DNA from: Alphaproteobacteria bacterium | Lineage (GTDB): Bacteria; Pseudomonadota; Alphaproteobacteria; Caulobacterales; Caulobacteraceae | Assembly: GCA_025359785.1 (NCBI GenBank) | Contig: JANYET010000046.1 | Location: 1 to 64,000 of the forward strand | Direction of reading: 5' to 3' | DNA: 64,000 nucleotides | Part shown: one piece after another, positions 29,187-39,644 of the stretch | Layout of the letters: each line of letters starts with the position of its first letter | Numbering within the stretch: the stretch's first letter is position 1 | The notes under the pieces: model-generated | What the model was told of the DNA's origin: nothing | What the model saw: the letters and a program-made list of their open reading frames with translations, nothing else | Databases searched by the model: none | Made by a program: the position numbers and the translations under genes

Positions 29187-30581
29187 GTGTACAAACGCCA
29201 CCTTCTGCCGGTCCTGGCCGGCGCGATCATCGCCATGGCCACCGCCGCGGCCGCCGCCGACACCGGCTTCACGGGTGGCGGGGCGCCGATCGGCAACCGC
29301 CAGCCGTCGCTGGTCCTGAACCAACAGATCGCCCTGCAGGGCATATTCCCCTGCCGCGGCTGCGACGGTGCGACCGCGTCCAACACACTGGGGATGATCC
29401 ACACCTTCGCTGGGAATTTCAACGCCTTCGGCATGCCCAACGCCCAGGGTCAGACGGCCTTGATCCGTCAGAACACCGCGCTGTTCTCGATCCTGCAAAC
29501 CCAGTACGGCGGCGACGGCAGAACCACCTACGCCCTGCCGGATCTCACGGGCCGCAGCGCCGTCGGCGTGGGGGTTGGCGGGGCCTACAACATGGGCGAT
29601 GTCGTGGGGTCCGCCAGCAATGTGATGACGCTCGACCAGATGCCGGCCCACGACCATGGCCTGCCGGGCGGCGGGGTCACCGGCGTGACCGGCGGCGTGG
29701 CGCCGCTCGACAACGTCCAGCCCTCGCTCGGGCTGAACTATCAGATCGCCTACCGAGCGCCTCTTGGCGGCTCAGGGTCCGACCCGTTCCTGGGGGAGGT
29801 CAGCCTGTTCGCCGGCGACTTCGATCCCGGCGGCTTCATGAAGGCCGACGGCCGGGTGCTCTCCATCGCCGACTACGGCAGCCTGTTCAACGTGATCGGG
29901 TCGAAATTCGGCGGCAACGGCACGACCACTTTCGCCCTGCCCAACCTAACCGGCCGCGTCGCCGTCGGCGTCGGCGCCGGGGTGACCCTCGGCCAGGCGT
30001 TCGGCAGCGACACCACCCTGCTGACCGAGGCGAACCTGCCGTCCCACGATCACAGCCTGCCCGGCGGCGGCTTCACCGATCTGGATGGCGGCGGGCTGGC
30101 CTTCGACAACGCCCAGGCCTCGCTCGGTCTCAACTACCTGATCTCGCTGGGCGGCATCTTCCCCTCCCGAGATGGCGGCGGCGGCGCGCCGGACTCGCCC
30201 TACTTTGGCGAGGTGGTGGCCTTTGCCGGCTCTGTCGCGCCGACCGGCTGGGCCTTCGCCAACGGTCAACTGCTATCCATCAGCCAGAACACCGCGCTCT
30301 TTGCGATCCTGACGACGACCTATGGCGGCGACGGCAGGTCTACCTTCGCCCTTCCCGATCTGCGCGGCCGGACCATCATCGGCAGCGGCGACGGCTTCAA
30401 CCTCGGCGATGTGCTGGGCGAGCGTTTCACGACCCTGACGGTGGCTGAGCTGCCGTCGCACGACCACGGCCTGCCCGACCTCGGCGGTGGCGTGCCGGAG
30501 CCTGCGACCTGGGCGATGATGATCCTCGGCCTCGGGCTGACCGGCGCGACGTTGCGGCGCCGGCGGCCGGCGCACGCCTAG
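29187..30581 (+). CDS. Secreted protein with three phage tail-collar-like repeats and PEP-CTERM anchor
   Basis: The 464-residue protein starts at GTG 29187 (GGGGAG 7 bases before) with a signal peptide ending in a run of alanines. Three repeats of about 120 residues follow (near 39-165, 178-295 and 310-430). Each starts PSLxLNxxI, has an NTALFxIL-type segment with YGGDGRxTxALPDLTGR, and ends MPAHDHGLP or LPSHDHGLP. This is the tail-collar / microcystin-dependent-protein fold of phage tail fibres. The C-terminus VPEPATWAMMILGLGL plus an RRRR tail is a PEPxxWA-CTERM signal for exosortase. It is likely a surface-displayed, perhaps adhesive, protein. Confidence 0.82.
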   Translation: MYKRHLLPVLAGAIIAMATAAAAADTGFTGGGAPIGNRQPSLVLNQQIALQGIFPCRGCDGATASNTLGMIHTFAGNFNAFGMPNAQGQTALIRQNTALFSILQTQYGGDGRTTYALPDLTGRSAVGVGVGGAYNMGDVVGSASNVMTLDQMPAHDHGLPGGGVTGVTGGVAPLDNVQPSLGLNYQIAYRAPLGGSGSDPFLGEVSLFAGDFDPGGFMKADGRVLSIADYGSLFNVIGSKFGGNGTTTFALPNLTGRVAVGVGAGVTLGQAFGSDTTLLTEANLPSHDHSLPGGGFTDLDGGGLAFDNAQASLGLNYLISLGGIFPSRDGGGGAPDSPYFGEVVAFAGSVAPTGWAFANGQLLSISQNTALFAILTTTYGGDGRSTFALPDLRGRTIIGSGDGFNLGDVLGERFTTLTVAELPSHDHGLPDLGGGVPEPATWAMMILGLGLTGATLRRRRPAHA

Positions 30582-30652
30582 CGGCGAGCCGTCTTCAGCC
30601 TCTTGATCGCAGGCGGCGTCCTGTCGGCGCCGCCGGGCTCGGCGGCCATGGG

Positions 30653-32053
30653 CTAGCTCGCCAGCGCCGTCTGCCGCGCCGGCGCGTCGGCCAGCTCGGC
30701 GACAAAGGCGTCGCGCCAGGCGGTGACGTCCTCGCGCTGGACGTTGTCGAACAGCGCGCGCCATCGGCGGATGCGCTCGGCCTTGTCCATGCTGAGCGCC
30801 CGCTTGATCGCCTCGGCGATCTCTTCCGGGCTGTTCGGATTGATCAGCAGCGCCTCGCCCAACTGCCGCGCCGCGCCGGCGAAGCGCGACAGGATCAGGA
30901 CGCCGGGGTCATCCGGGTTCTGCGCGGCGACGAACTCCTTGGCCACCAGGTTCATCCCGTCGCGCAGGGGCGTCACCAGACCCACCCGCGCCGCGCCATA
31001 GATGCCGGCCAGCTCGTCGCGGCGGTAGGTCTTGTTCACATAGCGAAACGGGTTCCAGTCCACGTCGGCGAACTCGCCGTTGATCCGGCCGGAGAGCGCG
31101 TCCAGCCGTGCGCGGATCTCCTGATAGGCCTCAACGCTCTCGCGGCTGACGGGCGCGATCTGCAGCATCAGCACCTCGCGGCGCAGGTCCGGATTGTCGG
31201 CCAGGAACCGTTCGTAGCCGGCGAACCGCTCCTCCAGCCCCTTGGAATAGTCCAGCCGGTCGACGCCCACGATCAGGTGGCGGAAGACCGTGGCGGCGGC
31301 CATCACGTCGCGCATCCGCCTGGCCTTGGGCGAGCGCAGCATGCGGGCGAAATCAGCGGCGTCGAGACCGATCGGGAAGGCCCCGACCTTCAGCGTCCGC
31401 CCATGGGCGGCCAGCCGGTCCGGCCCCGGCTGGGCCCCGCGCGCCTCGGTCAGCACATAGTCCTCGAAGGCCTGCAGATATTCGACGGTCTGGAAGCCCA
31501 CCAGATCATAGTCGAACATCGCCTGCACCAGCCGGGCATGACCGGGCAGGTTGGTGAACACCTGATAGGCCGGCCACGGCACATGCAGGAAGAAGCCGAT
31601 CCGGTTCTTGAGCCCCAGCATCCGCAGTTCGCGGGCGAGCGGGATCAGGTGATAGTCGTGCACCCAGATCAGGTCGTCGGGCTGGATCAGCGGCGCCAGG
31701 GTCTCGGCGAACCGGCGGTTCACGCGGGCATAGCCCTCGTCGAACGCCCGGTCGTAGGCCGCCAGGTCGGGGCGATAGTGCAACAGCGGCCACAGCGTCT
31801 TGTTGGCGTAGCCGTTGTAATATTCATCGAGGTCGGCGGCCTCGAGATCGACCACCGCCGAGGTGACGCCGTCCATCGTCTGGATGTCGAGCGCGCCGGT
31901 AAAGGTCGGCACGGTCTTGCCGCTCCAGCCGAACCACAGTCCGGAATATTCCCGCAGCGCGGCAGCGAGCGCCATGGCCAGGCCGCCGACGGTTTCCTCG
32001 CCGGCGGCGGTCGGTGGATTGACCCGGTTGGAAACCACGATCAGGCGGCCCAC
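30653..32053 (-). CDS. otsA: Trehalose-6-phosphate synthase
   Basis: OtsA joins UDP-glucose and glucose-6-phosphate into trehalose-6-phosphate. The GT20 motifs are RLIVVSNRVNPPT at the N-terminus, WVHDYHLIPLA, FFLHVPWP, VDRLDYSKGL and LVTPLRDGMNLVAKEF. The GTG at 32053 gives 466 residues and places the conserved N-terminus exactly; a longer open frame to 32269 lies inside otsB. It overlaps the otsB stop by 13 bases, so the genes are coupled. Confidence 0.94.
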   Translation of the reverse strand: MGRLIVVSNRVNPPTAAGEETVGGLAMALAAALREYSGLWFGWSGKTVPTFTGALDIQTMDGVTSAVVDLEAADLDEYYNGYANKTLWPLLHYRPDLAAYDRAFDEGYARVNRRFAETLAPLIQPDDLIWVHDYHLIPLARELRMLGLKNRIGFFLHVPWPAYQVFTNLPGHARLVQAMFDYDLVGFQTVEYLQAFEDYVLTEARGAQPGPDRLAAHGRTLKVGAFPIGLDAADFARMLRSPKARRMRDVMAAATVFRHLIVGVDRLDYSKGLEERFAGYERFLADNPDLRREVLMLQIAPVSRESVEAYQEIRARLDALSGRINGEFADVDWNPFRYVNKTYRRDELAGIYGAARVGLVTPLRDGMNLVAKEFVAAQNPDDPGVLILSRFAGAARQLGEALLINPNSPEEIAEAIKRALSMDKAERIRRWRALFDNVQREDVTAWRDAFVAELADAPARQTALAS

Positions 32054-32802
32054 GACGCAGCCTCCAACCACCTCAGCGCGGCCTCGACGTCGGCCAGGCG
32101 GAAGCGGGCGCCGGTCTCGCGGGCGTGGCCGACCACCACGCCGATGCCGCCAAGGGCCTGGACCGCGGCGAAGCCGTTCTCGTCGGTGGCGTCGTCGCCG
32201 ACGAACACCGGCACAGCCCCGGCGAAGGGCGCCTTGGCCATGAAGCTGCGCACGCTGTCGCCCTTGCACGGGCCGGGCGTGCGCAGCTCCGCCACCATGT
32301 CACCGTCCTGCAGGCTCAGGCCCGTCTCGGCGGCCAGACGCCGTGCGCAACTGCGGGCCGCCTCGGTCTGGCCGGCCGCCTGACGGAAGTGCAGCGCCAC
32401 CGACAGTCCGGCCTTTTCTTCGACGATCAGGCCGGCGTCGCGCGCGGCGAAAGCGCGGAAGCCGGCCGTCGCGCGGTCGAGCCCGGCATGCGGTGGGGTC
32501 TGGAACAGGCAGCCCCGCGGACTGCGCCGGACCAGGCCGTGAACGGCCGCCACCGTGGTCACGCGACCTTCGAGGATCCGGTCGACGTCGGCCAGCGTCC
32601 GGCCGCTGATAACAGCCAGCCGGCCATCGAGCCGGCGCGCCAGCCGCTCCAGCAAGCTGGTGCGGCGCGGGTCGGGATGCACGTCCTGCGGCCGGGCGGC
32701 GATGGACGCCAGGGTTCCGTCGAGGTCGAGGAACAGCGCTGTGTCGCACAGGTTGAGTGGTCCGGGCGCCGGCAGGTCTGCGGTAAGCTCTTGGATCGAC
32801 AT
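32041..32802 (-). CDS. otsB: Trehalose-6-phosphate phosphatase
   Basis: OtsB dephosphorylates trehalose-6-phosphate to trehalose. It is a HAD phosphatase with FLDLDGTLA (nucleophile aspartate), VISGRTLADV and VFVGDDATDENGF. The ATG at 32802 gives 253 residues; an in-frame upstream start at 32835 is possible but has no clear ribosome site. It is divergent from zwf with a 169-base shared upstream region and comes first in otsBA. Confidence 0.93.
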   Translation of the reverse strand: MSIQELTADLPAPGPLNLCDTALFLDLDGTLASIAARPQDVHPDPRRTSLLERLARRLDGRLAVISGRTLADVDRILEGRVTTVAAVHGLVRRSPRGCLFQTPPHAGLDRATAGFRAFAARDAGLIVEEKAGLSVALHFRQAAGQTEAARSCARRLAAETGLSLQDGDMVAELRTPGPCKGDSVRSFMAKAPFAGAVPVFVGDDATDENGFAAVQALGGIGVVVGHARETGARFRLADVEAALRWLEAASWAA

Positions 32803-32971
32803 GGATAAACCCGTGCCCCGATACGCAGGCCTCAACGCACGAGCCCGGTGTTCGATCCCACGGCCGAAGGTTCCAGGGCAGCGACAGGGAAACCCCGCGC
32901 GGCCTTGACGTTCCGTACAGCAATCCGCGCTATGGCCGTGTTCCGCTTAACCACGATGAGGGTGACGCCCG

Positions 32972-34450
<1,479 letters not shown>

Positions 34451-34459
34451 CCACCGGGC

Positions 34460-36448
34460 TCAGGGCTGGCGCGCCAGGCGGTAGGCGTCGCGCAGCAGGA
34501 ACGGTCCACCGGGAGCCTGCGTCTGGCGGGTGATCGACAGCTCTCCCGTCCGCCGGGTCAGGATCGTGCGGACCGCCACGGCGGCGCCGTTCTCCTCGCC
34601 CCGGCCCTCGGCGACCAGGGTGAGGTCGCCGGCCTTCGGACCGCCGCGCCGTTCCACGACCGTCATGGTCTCGGCGTCCTTTCCCTGGCCGACCGTCAGC
34701 GTCCTGCCGTCGGGCGCCAAGGTCCATGAGACGGTCGATCGAACGGTCTTGCCGGGGCCGTCGTCGAAGGTGAAGGCCACGCTTGCGCCGTCGCCCTGGG
34801 CCGCGCCGATCGCCTGGGTCGGCAGGACGGCTCGCCGGTCGTTACCGAAATCCCGATAGTCCAGGGTCCCTGTCCAGGCGCCCGCGAACGCTTCGGCCAG
34901 CGACGGCGCCGGCGGCGTGACCGCCCCTTTCGCCACCTCGAACGGGCGGTCGATCCCGGCCTCGAAGTCTGCGAGCGTTGGCGTCACCAGCTCGTCCACC
35001 GCGACGCCCCGGCCGGTCTCGAAATGCCGGATGTCGGTGCGGTTCCAGGCGTTGGGAATCCGTACCTTCAGGCCGCTGTTGGGCAGGGTGAGCAGGAAGA
35101 TGTGCCCCGCCGTCGGGCCCTCGGCGCTGCCGGAGCTTTCCTCGCCGACCAAGGTCGCCCCCAGCTTGTCCTTGAACTGCGCGATCGTGCGCGTGGCCCC
35201 TGAGCCGTTGCGCGGGCCGGTCAGGATGGTCAGTTGGCCCTTGAACCGGTCCGGTGACACCGCCTGGGGTACGACGCTGGCGTCGTCGTCCTTGTCCACG
35301 GCGGCGCGGCGCGCCCACCAGCCGTCGCGCGTACGGGTGAAATTGCTCATCGGCGGTTCGAACAGCGCCTTGCGGTCGCCCCAGCTTTCCATGTGGGCGG
35401 GCAGGTCGCCGTATCGCACAGCCTTCAGAAGCACCGGCTTGGACCAGGTGAAACGGCCGGGCATCAGGTAGCGCCCCAGGGCGACGGATACGTCCTCAGA
35501 CCCGCCGCCGTTCTCCCGCAGGTCCAGAATCAGATGGCTGACGCCCTGGGTCTTCAAGGTCTTGAAAAACCCGCCGAGGAACGCTGTCGCCTCCACCGGA
35601 TTGCGGTAGTTCACGAAGGTGTCGATGCGCAGATAGGCGGTCTTGCCCGCCACCCGCCAGCGGATCGCGTTGTAGAATTCGGCGCGGTAGACGCCGCCCG
35701 GCCAACCCAGCCCGGCCCAGGCCTTGAAGCCGATAGGCGCTAGCGTCGTGCGCGAGACCCTCAGGTCGGCCGGCCGCTTCCAGTCCAGGGTCCAGGCCGT
35801 CGGAAAGCCGTAGAAGGCTGGCCAGTATTCGTTGAAATCGTCGCCCAGCAGGTCGCCGTCGGCGCTGAGCTTGGCCAGGATCGACGGGTCGGAGACGCCG
35901 TCGTAGGCGACCGCCTTGGCCAGCGTCGAGATCGCGACCGGCGCGGGCGTCCCATTGACGCCGACGATCTCCGCGCCGGGCGGCGGCGCGCCGGCCTGCC
36001 CGTCGTTGGAGACCACGATCATCCGGCCCTCGATGAACTTGAAGCGGATCGGCAGGCTGGTCGCATGCGTCTGGCGATAGCGGTCGAGCGCGTTCGACAT
36101 CTCCGGCTTGGTGTGATCGCAACGGATCTGCGCCAGCATCAGGGCTACGGCGCGCCACAGGTCGATGTCGGTGGTCGGGGCCTGGCCCGTCGCCTCCAGC
36201 TCGGCGAAGGCCGCGTCGATCTCCGCTCGGGTCCGGTAGCGGTAGAGCCCGGGATGGATGGTCTCCAGCCCACGCCGCAACAGGGCGATATCGGCGCGGG
36301 CCTGATCGGCGCTGAGCGTCACCAGCCGATAGGCCTCGACCATCTGTGAGATAGCCGGCGCGCCGCCGGCCTGAGCCATCGCGGGCGACGCGCTCACCCC
36401 TGCCGCCGCGAGGCCGAGCCAGACCGCGCAAAGGATAAGCCGACGCAT
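34460..36448 (-). CDS. Exported S41 family peptidase
   Basis: The 662-residue protein starts MRRLILCAVWLGLAAAG with a signal peptide cut near AMAQA. The S41 (C-terminal processing peptidase-like) core shows LILDLRENGGGSEDVSVALG and the catalytic serine in TGPRNGSGATRTIAQF, then GEESSGSAEG. The N-terminal helical part (residues 30-110) and the last 130 residues (a beta-rich domain with LAPDGRTLTV) flank the peptidase. The 49-base gap to the upstream AraC gene on the same strand suggests co-transcription. An ATG-started extension to 36538 is unlikely. Confidence 0.85.
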   Translation of the reverse strand: MRRLILCAVWLGLAAAGVSASPAMAQAGGAPAISQMVEAYRLVTLSADQARADIALLRRGLETIHPGLYRYRTRAEIDAAFAELEATGQAPTTDIDLWRAVALMLAQIRCDHTKPEMSNALDRYRQTHATSLPIRFKFIEGRMIVVSNDGQAGAPPPGAEIVGVNGTPAPVAISTLAKAVAYDGVSDPSILAKLSADGDLLGDDFNEYWPAFYGFPTAWTLDWKRPADLRVSRTTLAPIGFKAWAGLGWPGGVYRAEFYNAIRWRVAGKTAYLRIDTFVNYRNPVEATAFLGGFFKTLKTQGVSHLILDLRENGGGSEDVSVALGRYLMPGRFTWSKPVLLKAVRYGDLPAHMESWGDRKALFEPPMSNFTRTRDGWWARRAAVDKDDDASVVPQAVSPDRFKGQLTILTGPRNGSGATRTIAQFKDKLGATLVGEESSGSAEGPTAGHIFLLTLPNSGLKVRIPNAWNRTDIRHFETGRGVAVDELVTPTLADFEAGIDRPFEVAKGAVTPPAPSLAEAFAGAWTGTLDYRDFGNDRRAVLPTQAIGAAQGDGASVAFTFDDGPGKTVRSTVSWTLAPDGRTLTVGQGKDAETMTVVERRGGPKAGDLTLVAEGRGEENGAAVAVRTILTRRTGELSITRQTQAPGGPFLLRDAYRLARQP

Positions 36449-36497
36449 ATTAGGTCTCCGCACCGCCCCCGAGACAGCCTCGCAGGTCGATCGCGGC

Positions 36498-37640
36498 TTA
36501 GGCTCCGGCGGGCCGCGTCGTCGCCTCAGATGACGCATCGCCGCCGATTTCCTGGAAGTGAGCCGCGCGCCACGCGGTCGGGCTCAGGCCTGTATGCTCG
36601 CGGAACACCCGGTTGAAGCTGGCCTTCGACGAAAACCCGCAATCGAGCGCGAGCGTCAGCAGCTCGACCGGCTCGACCACGAGGCCTGCCTTGACGGCCT
36701 CCACCCGGAATCCGTTGATCACCGCGTTGAAGTTGAGGCCCAGCCCCTCGTTGAAGGCGCGCGAGACGTAGGTCTCGTTGGTGGCCAGCCGCCGGGTGAC
36801 CTCGGTCAGGCTGAGGCCCGGCTCGCGCCACCACCCCTGCGTCCGTATGGTCTCCGCCCATTCGCCGGCGGTCGCGCCCCAGTCGCGGGCCGGCGCCGGC
36901 GGCGCGGCGGCCTCGGCTGTCATGGCTGGAAAGGCGTGGCCGGCGTGACGCCAGCCCTCCAGCCCGAGCCACAGGATGATCGCCGAGAACGCCAGGTACT
37001 CCGGAAACCGGCTGCTATAACTGAGGTGCGTCGCCAGCCGATTGACCGCCTCGAAGCCGAAGGCCACGGCCAGCCAGACGCCCAGGCCCGCGAGGATCGT
37101 GGTCATCCAGGACTGGCGATGGTCTTCCCGATCGCTGACCGCGCCGACCAGCCAGGCTTGGTAGCGGTTCCGGAAGCGGATCGCGGCGACCAGGTAGATT
37201 CCCAGCGACGCGATGGCGCCCAGCGCCTCGACCGGGTCGATCCAGCGCACATGGACGAGATCGTCCCAGCGGTTCTTCTGCGCCAGCGGCAGGCTGAAGG
37301 CCCAGAGGTTGTAGGCGAGGTCCACGGCCGCCGGCGCGAAGTGCCAGGCCCAGCGCCGCGGCAGGACCGGCGTCGCCAGCCTGCGGACGTAGAGATAGAG
37401 CAGCGGCCCGATGGCGAAGGCGAGGTCGAACGGCGCGAACGACAGCCATGGATAGGCGTCATAGACGCCCGCGAAGCCAATCACGTAGGGAATCAGCCGC
37501 AGAACGGCCACGGCGAGCAGCGCGGCCAGCAGGCGGTTGGGGACCCGGTTGCGCGGCGCCGCGAGCAGCAGGACCGAGACCAGCAGGCCGAACCCCGCGG
37601 CCACGCCCAGTATCGTGCTCCACGCCCCGAACTTGATCAC
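36498..37640 (-). CDS. Membrane-anchored AraC-family regulator
   Basis: The first 240 residues hold about seven membrane helices (for example TILGVAAGFGLLVSVLLLAA and LLYLYVRRLA). The last 110 residues form an AraC HTH domain (LSLTEVTRRLATNETYVSRA, then CGFSSKASFNRVFREHTGLS and PTAWR). It is thus a membrane-embedded DNA-binding protein that could sense an envelope or lipid signal. Two adjacent GTG codons (37643, 37640) follow GGGGA; the TTG at 37694 is a longer alternative. It lies between GH15 and the S41 peptidase on the same strand. Confidence 0.82.
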   Translation of the reverse strand: MIKFGAWSTILGVAAGFGLLVSVLLLAAPRNRVPNRLLAALLAVAVLRLIPYVIGFAGVYDAYPWLSFAPFDLAFAIGPLLYLYVRRLATPVLPRRWAWHFAPAAVDLAYNLWAFSLPLAQKNRWDDLVHVRWIDPVEALGAIASLGIYLVAAIRFRNRYQAWLVGAVSDREDHRQSWMTTILAGLGVWLAVAFGFEAVNRLATHLSYSSRFPEYLAFSAIILWLGLEGWRHAGHAFPAMTAEAAAPPAPARDWGATAGEWAETIRTQGWWREPGLSLTEVTRRLATNETYVSRAFNEGLGLNFNAVINGFRVEAVKAGLVVEPVELLTLALDCGFSSKASFNRVFREHTGLSPTAWRAAHFQEIGGDASSEATTRPAGA

Positions 37641-37707
37641 CACCGTCCCCTGCGCCGCCGCCGCCAAAGTCTCCCGTCGCCGGGCGGCTGGCAAGGTGAG
37701 TCCCCGC

Positions 37708-39531
37708 TCAGCGCACGCTCGACCACGGTCGCGACAACAGCGCCGCGCAGTTGATCAGGCCGACCAGGGAGTAGGTCTGCGGGTAGTTTCCCCAGAGCTC
37801 CTTGCCGTCGAAGCTGATGTCTTCCGAGAGCAGGCCGGCCTTGGTCCGCCGGCTCAGCATCTCCTCGAACATCTGCCGCGCCTCGTCCGAGCGGCCGGAC
37901 AGATGCAGCGCCTCGATCAGCCAGAAAGTGCAGAAATTGAACGCGGTCTTCGGCTCGCCGAAGTCGTCGGGTAGCGCATAGCGCAGCATGAACTCGCCCC
38001 GCCGCAGGCCCTTTTCCACGGCCGCCATGGTGGCGGTCATCCGCGGATCGGTGGGCGAGCAGAACCGCACGTCGACCATTTGCAGCAGGCTGGCGTCCAG
38101 CTGGTCGCCGCCGAACGTCGAGGCATAGCGGCCGAGGTCCGCGTTCCAGGCCTCGCGTTCGATAGTGGCGCGGATCTGGGCGGCGCGGTTGCTCCAGAAG
38201 CTTGCCCGCTCGGCCAGGCCCAGCTGCCGCGCCGCATTGCCCAGCCGGTCGCAGGCGGCCCAGCACATCACCGACGAATAGGTGTGCACCGCCTCGCGGC
38301 CACGGAACTCCCAGAGGCTGGCGTCCGGCTGGTCGTGCAGCTCGAAGGCCCGGTCGCCGACCCATTCCAGGGCCCGGAAATCCTCGATGGACGCCGGCCG
38401 CATCAGGCGCGCGTCGAAAAACGCCTGGACGGTGGACAGCACGATCTGGCCGAAGACGTCGTACTGCATGTGCTCGTGGGCCTGGTTGCCGACCCGCACC
38501 GGCCCCATGCCGCGGTAGCCGGCCAGGTCCGGCACGGTGCGCTCGGTCAGCACGGGCTCCAGGCCCACGCCATAGACCGGCTGAAAGCGTCCGGTCTCGC
38601 CCACCTGGGCGACCAGATTGCGCAGGTAGCCGAGGTAATTTTCCAGGATATCCGCCGCGCCAAGCCGGTTCAGAGCCTGGACCACATAGTAGGCGTCGCG
38701 CAGCCAGCAGTAGCGATAGTCCCAGTTCCGCGCGGTCTCGCCGGGCTCCACGGCGTGTTCCGGGATCGAGGTGGTCAGCGCCGCGACGATCGCGCCGGTG
38801 TCCTCGTGGGTGCAGAGTTTCAGGGTGATCGCAGCCCGGATCACCGCGTCCTGCCACTCCAGGGGCACCGACAGCGTCCGCACCCAGCGCCGCCAATAGT
38901 CGGTGGTCTCGCGCAGCATGCGCAGCGCCGTGGTGGTGATGTCGTTGTCGAAGCCCTCGTCCGGGCCCAGGAACATCGCGATGGGCTCCTCCAGACGCAC
39001 CATCCGCTCGTCCGCCACATGGCTGATCGGCCCGTCGGTCGTGAGCCGCAGCGTCGTCTCGCCGCCCGTATAGCGGATGTGGTTTGAACCCATGGTGGTG
39101 GTCGCCGGCGCCGCGCCATAGTCGATGGTGGGCCTGAGCCTGATCCGCACCCTGGGTGTGCCCGCCAGCGGCCGGATCAGCCGGATGAAGGCCAGCGGCC
39201 GATAGACGCGCCCGAACTGGCGGTAGCGCGGACAGAAGTCGATGATCTCCAACCGCGCGCCCTGGCCATCGGTGATCTCGGTCCGCAGGATCGGGGTGTT
39301 GCGCAGATAGGCCTGGGTTGTGCCGACCCGGTTTTCCACCTCCACCGACCACAGGCCCTGAGCATCGTCACCGGTGTCGTCACCGCCCGCGTCCGCGCCG
39401 CCCAGCAAGGCCGAGAAGAACGGATCGCCGTCGACGCGCGGGGCGCAGGCCCAGACAAAGCGCCCCGCCTCGTCGATCAGCGCGCTGGCCGCGCAGTTGC
39501 CGATCGGGAACAGCTCTAGGGTCTGGCTCAA
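37708..39531 (-). CDS. Glycoside hydrolase family 15 protein (glucoamylase/trehalase-like)
   Basis: The 607-residue cytoplasmic protein begins LFPIGNCAASALIDEAGRFV, typical of GH15 enzymes with an N-terminal beta-sandwich. The (alpha/alpha)6 barrel shows ETARNWDYRYCWLRDAYYV for the substrate site and SEDISFDGKELWGNYPQTYS near the C-terminus with the catalytic acidic residues. Related genes often lie with otsBA and act on alpha-glucosides or trehalose, fitting the neighbourhood. The exact substrate is not shown. It is divergent from pyk. Confidence 0.88.
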   Translation of the reverse strand: MSQTLELFPIGNCAASALIDEAGRFVWACAPRVDGDPFFSALLGGADAGGDDTGDDAQGLWSVEVENRVGTTQAYLRNTPILRTEITDGQGARLEIIDFCPRYRQFGRVYRPLAFIRLIRPLAGTPRVRIRLRPTIDYGAAPATTTMGSNHIRYTGGETTLRLTTDGPISHVADERMVRLEEPIAMFLGPDEGFDNDITTTALRMLRETTDYWRRWVRTLSVPLEWQDAVIRAAITLKLCTHEDTGAIVAALTTSIPEHAVEPGETARNWDYRYCWLRDAYYVVQALNRLGAADILENYLGYLRNLVAQVGETGRFQPVYGVGLEPVLTERTVPDLAGYRGMGPVRVGNQAHEHMQYDVFGQIVLSTVQAFFDARLMRPASIEDFRALEWVGDRAFELHDQPDASLWEFRGREAVHTYSSVMCWAACDRLGNAARQLGLAERASFWSNRAAQIRATIEREAWNADLGRYASTFGGDQLDASLLQMVDVRFCSPTDPRMTATMAAVEKGLRRGEFMLRYALPDDFGEPKTAFNFCTFWLIEALHLSGRSDEARQMFEEMLSRRTKAGLLSEDISFDGKELWGNYPQTYSLVGLINCAALLSRPWSSVR

Positions 39532-39644
39532 GAGGTGTGATCCCCGCGTCTGGGTCGCGTCATTCGCCCCGCCCGGCTTAATTCGTCGACCACAGCCCTT
39601 AACGCGCCTTGATCCGCTTGGCTCCGGAAGCCTAAGCCTTGGCC

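Noticed and set aside
32905..32936. zwf promoter with TTGACG and GCTAT
   Set aside because: TTGACG is good but the -10-like sequence is at a poor distance and too weak to list as a feature.
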